This document shows positions 40,676 to 41,418 of a stretch of 41,418 bases of DNA, piece after piece. Each line of letters begins with the position of its first letter. Positions within the stretch are counted from its first letter, which is position 1. The position numbers were made by a program, and so were the translations under genes. The stretch is taken from IMG/VR virus record IMGVR_UViG_3300025120_000155, positions 1 to 41,418 of that record. One strand, given 5' to 3'. The DNA is from a virus. The notes under the pieces are model-generated. The model searched no databases. It was not told the origin of the DNA and saw only the letters and a program-made list of their open reading frames with translations.

Positions 40676-41418
40676 ATGACTGATGTTGCTAAACTATCCA
40701 AAGACTTCAATGATTTGAAAACAGCACTACAAGAGTTGGGGGTTGTTGGAAACGCTTACGGTAAAACCGCAGGTATAATGGAGAAGCAACAAGGCAAACT
40801 AAAAGCCGCTTTCAACAAAAATCCTATCGTGCAGGTAGGTAAATCATTCATGGGGTTAGGTAAGCAGGTTAAAATCTTCAATAAATTACAAACTCAATCA
40901 ACACAACTCACAGAAGAGCAGAAAGCAGAAGTCGAAAAGAATGCGACAGGTTTGACCAAGTGGATGGTGACAATAGTAGGCGCTACCGCTTATGGGAAAA
41001 TGATGAATAAGATGGTTGAGAATCAAGTGTCGCTATGGCGAAGATTAACAATGAACATATTTGCTATTCTTTCTATATTCTTACTTGTTGGATTTGCTAT
41101 CGCGGCAGTATCAGTCGCGTTTCAAGGTGCTGAAACACCATTGTTAGATTACACGGAGGGCATACCTGTTCTTGATGAGGCGCTGAAAGGTCTTATCATG
41201 GCTATGACAGGCGAAGGCGAAGGCGGTTTGTATGGTGCAATCAACCTTGTAGTGGCCGCGATGGTTTTAGCGCTCCCTGTCATGTTTTTGTTTGGGTTCC
41301 AAGCCGGACTGATTTCGGGTTCGCTTTTGCTCATGGTAGGTGCATACCAACTCGTCAAGAAAGAAACAGGTAGCACAACTGCCGCATTCGCGGCGGCGGC
41401 GGCGGTGGTATTAACACT
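40676..41418 (+). CDS. Tape measure protein, N-terminal part (cut by window end)
   Basis: An open frame starting at ATG 40676 behind AAGGAGTGA and running off the window; at least 247 residues are visible. Residues 1-110 are helical and Lys/Gln-rich (DVAKLSKDFNDLKTALQELG). Hydrophobic segments follow near residues 125-145 (MNIFAILSIFLLVGFAIAA) and 190-222 (LVVAAMVLALPVMFLFGFQA and on), then an Ala-rich run. Helical sequence with internal membrane-like segments right after a frameshifting chaperone pair is the hallmark of tape measure proteins, which set tail length and may help DNA cross the membrane. The length of the full gene cannot be seen here. Confidence 0.82.
   Translation, partial: MTDVAKLSKDFNDLKTALQELGVVGNAYGKTAGIMEKQQGKLKAAFNKNPIVQVGKSFMGLGKQVKIFNKLQTQSTQLTEEQKAEVEKNATGLTKWMVTIVGATAYGKMMNKMVENQVSLWRRLTMNIFAILSIFLLVGFAIAAVSVAFQGAETPLLDYTEGIPVLDEALKGLIMAMTGEGEGGLYGAINLVVAAMVLALPVMFLFGFQAGLISGSLLLMVGAYQLVKKETGSTTAAFAAAAAVVLT

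Noticed and set aside
1-41418. tRNA or rRNA genes
   Set aside because: I saw no cloverleaf-like or ribosomal sequence in the few short intergenic stretches; a covariance-model scan would be decisive.

Overview
The window is an almost fully coding 41.4-kb piece of a tailed double-stranded DNA virus genome (Caudoviricetes), covering the packaging, capsid and early tail genes. Recognisable landmarks, in order, are the terminase large subunit (17.0 kb), portal (20.2 kb), prohead protease fused to a scaffold-like tail (29.4 kb), HK97-fold major capsid protein (30.8 kb), head-tail connectors (33.8-36.0 kb), tail tube protein (36.1 kb), tail assembly chaperone pair with a -1 frameshift site (40.0-40.7 kb) and the start of a tape measure protein (40.7 kb to the window end). 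No tRNA, integrase, lysis or replication gene is seen. The host is uncertain. A purine-rich element followed by a TATA box at 7.72 kb, many GGTGAT-type ribosome sites, frequent TTG starts and many zinc-ribbon proteins suggest an archaeal, probably marine, host (a magrovirus-like or related virus), but this is inference; a bacterial host is not excluded.

Region by region. 1-362 is non-coding and holds two opposed arrays of the pentamer CGCTA/TAGCG. 363-7685 is one giant gene (about 2440 aa). 7.8-11.06 kb is a six-gene cassette with its own promoter that looks foreign to a head-tail cluster: membrane/coiled-coil protein, membrane peptide, membrane-anchored Arf/SR-beta-like small GTPase, cytosolic partner, Gln-rich protein, two-span membrane protein. 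10.99-11.31 kb holds the only minus-strand gene, a small zinc protein, back to back with a tandem zinc-HTH protein that is a candidate small terminase. 12.0-17.0 kb holds low-complexity, charged proteins. 17.0-23.1 kb is the packaging and portal block, interrupted by a LAGLIDADG fusion protein. 23.1-29.3 kb is a second giant gene (2077 aa) whose C-terminal part looks like a degenerate ATP-dependent DNA ligase (adenylation plus OB fold). 29.4-41.4 kb is the capsid, connector and tail block.

The genes are tightly packed with ATGA/TAATG overlaps and almost all lie on the plus strand, so they are probably transcribed as a few long operons. A plausible scheme is: TerS candidate and TerL pump DNA through the portal; the protease with its acidic scaffold tail guides and matures the shell; connectors join the shell to a long tail whose length is set by the tape measure. 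Absence of a sheath gene next to the tube gene favours a siphovirus-like tail. The two giant proteins, the Lys-rich protein and several disordered proteins are candidates for internal or ejected virion proteins.

Most interesting are the viral Arf-like GTPase membrane cassette, the ligase-like domain in a giant virion-cluster protein, the convergent CGCTA/TAGCG arrays with window-wide enrichment of the palindrome TAGCGCTA, the textbook slippery heptamer, and short motifs shared between otherwise unrelated proteins (MSWDD-HxMA, AWxxLK, EFGQG).
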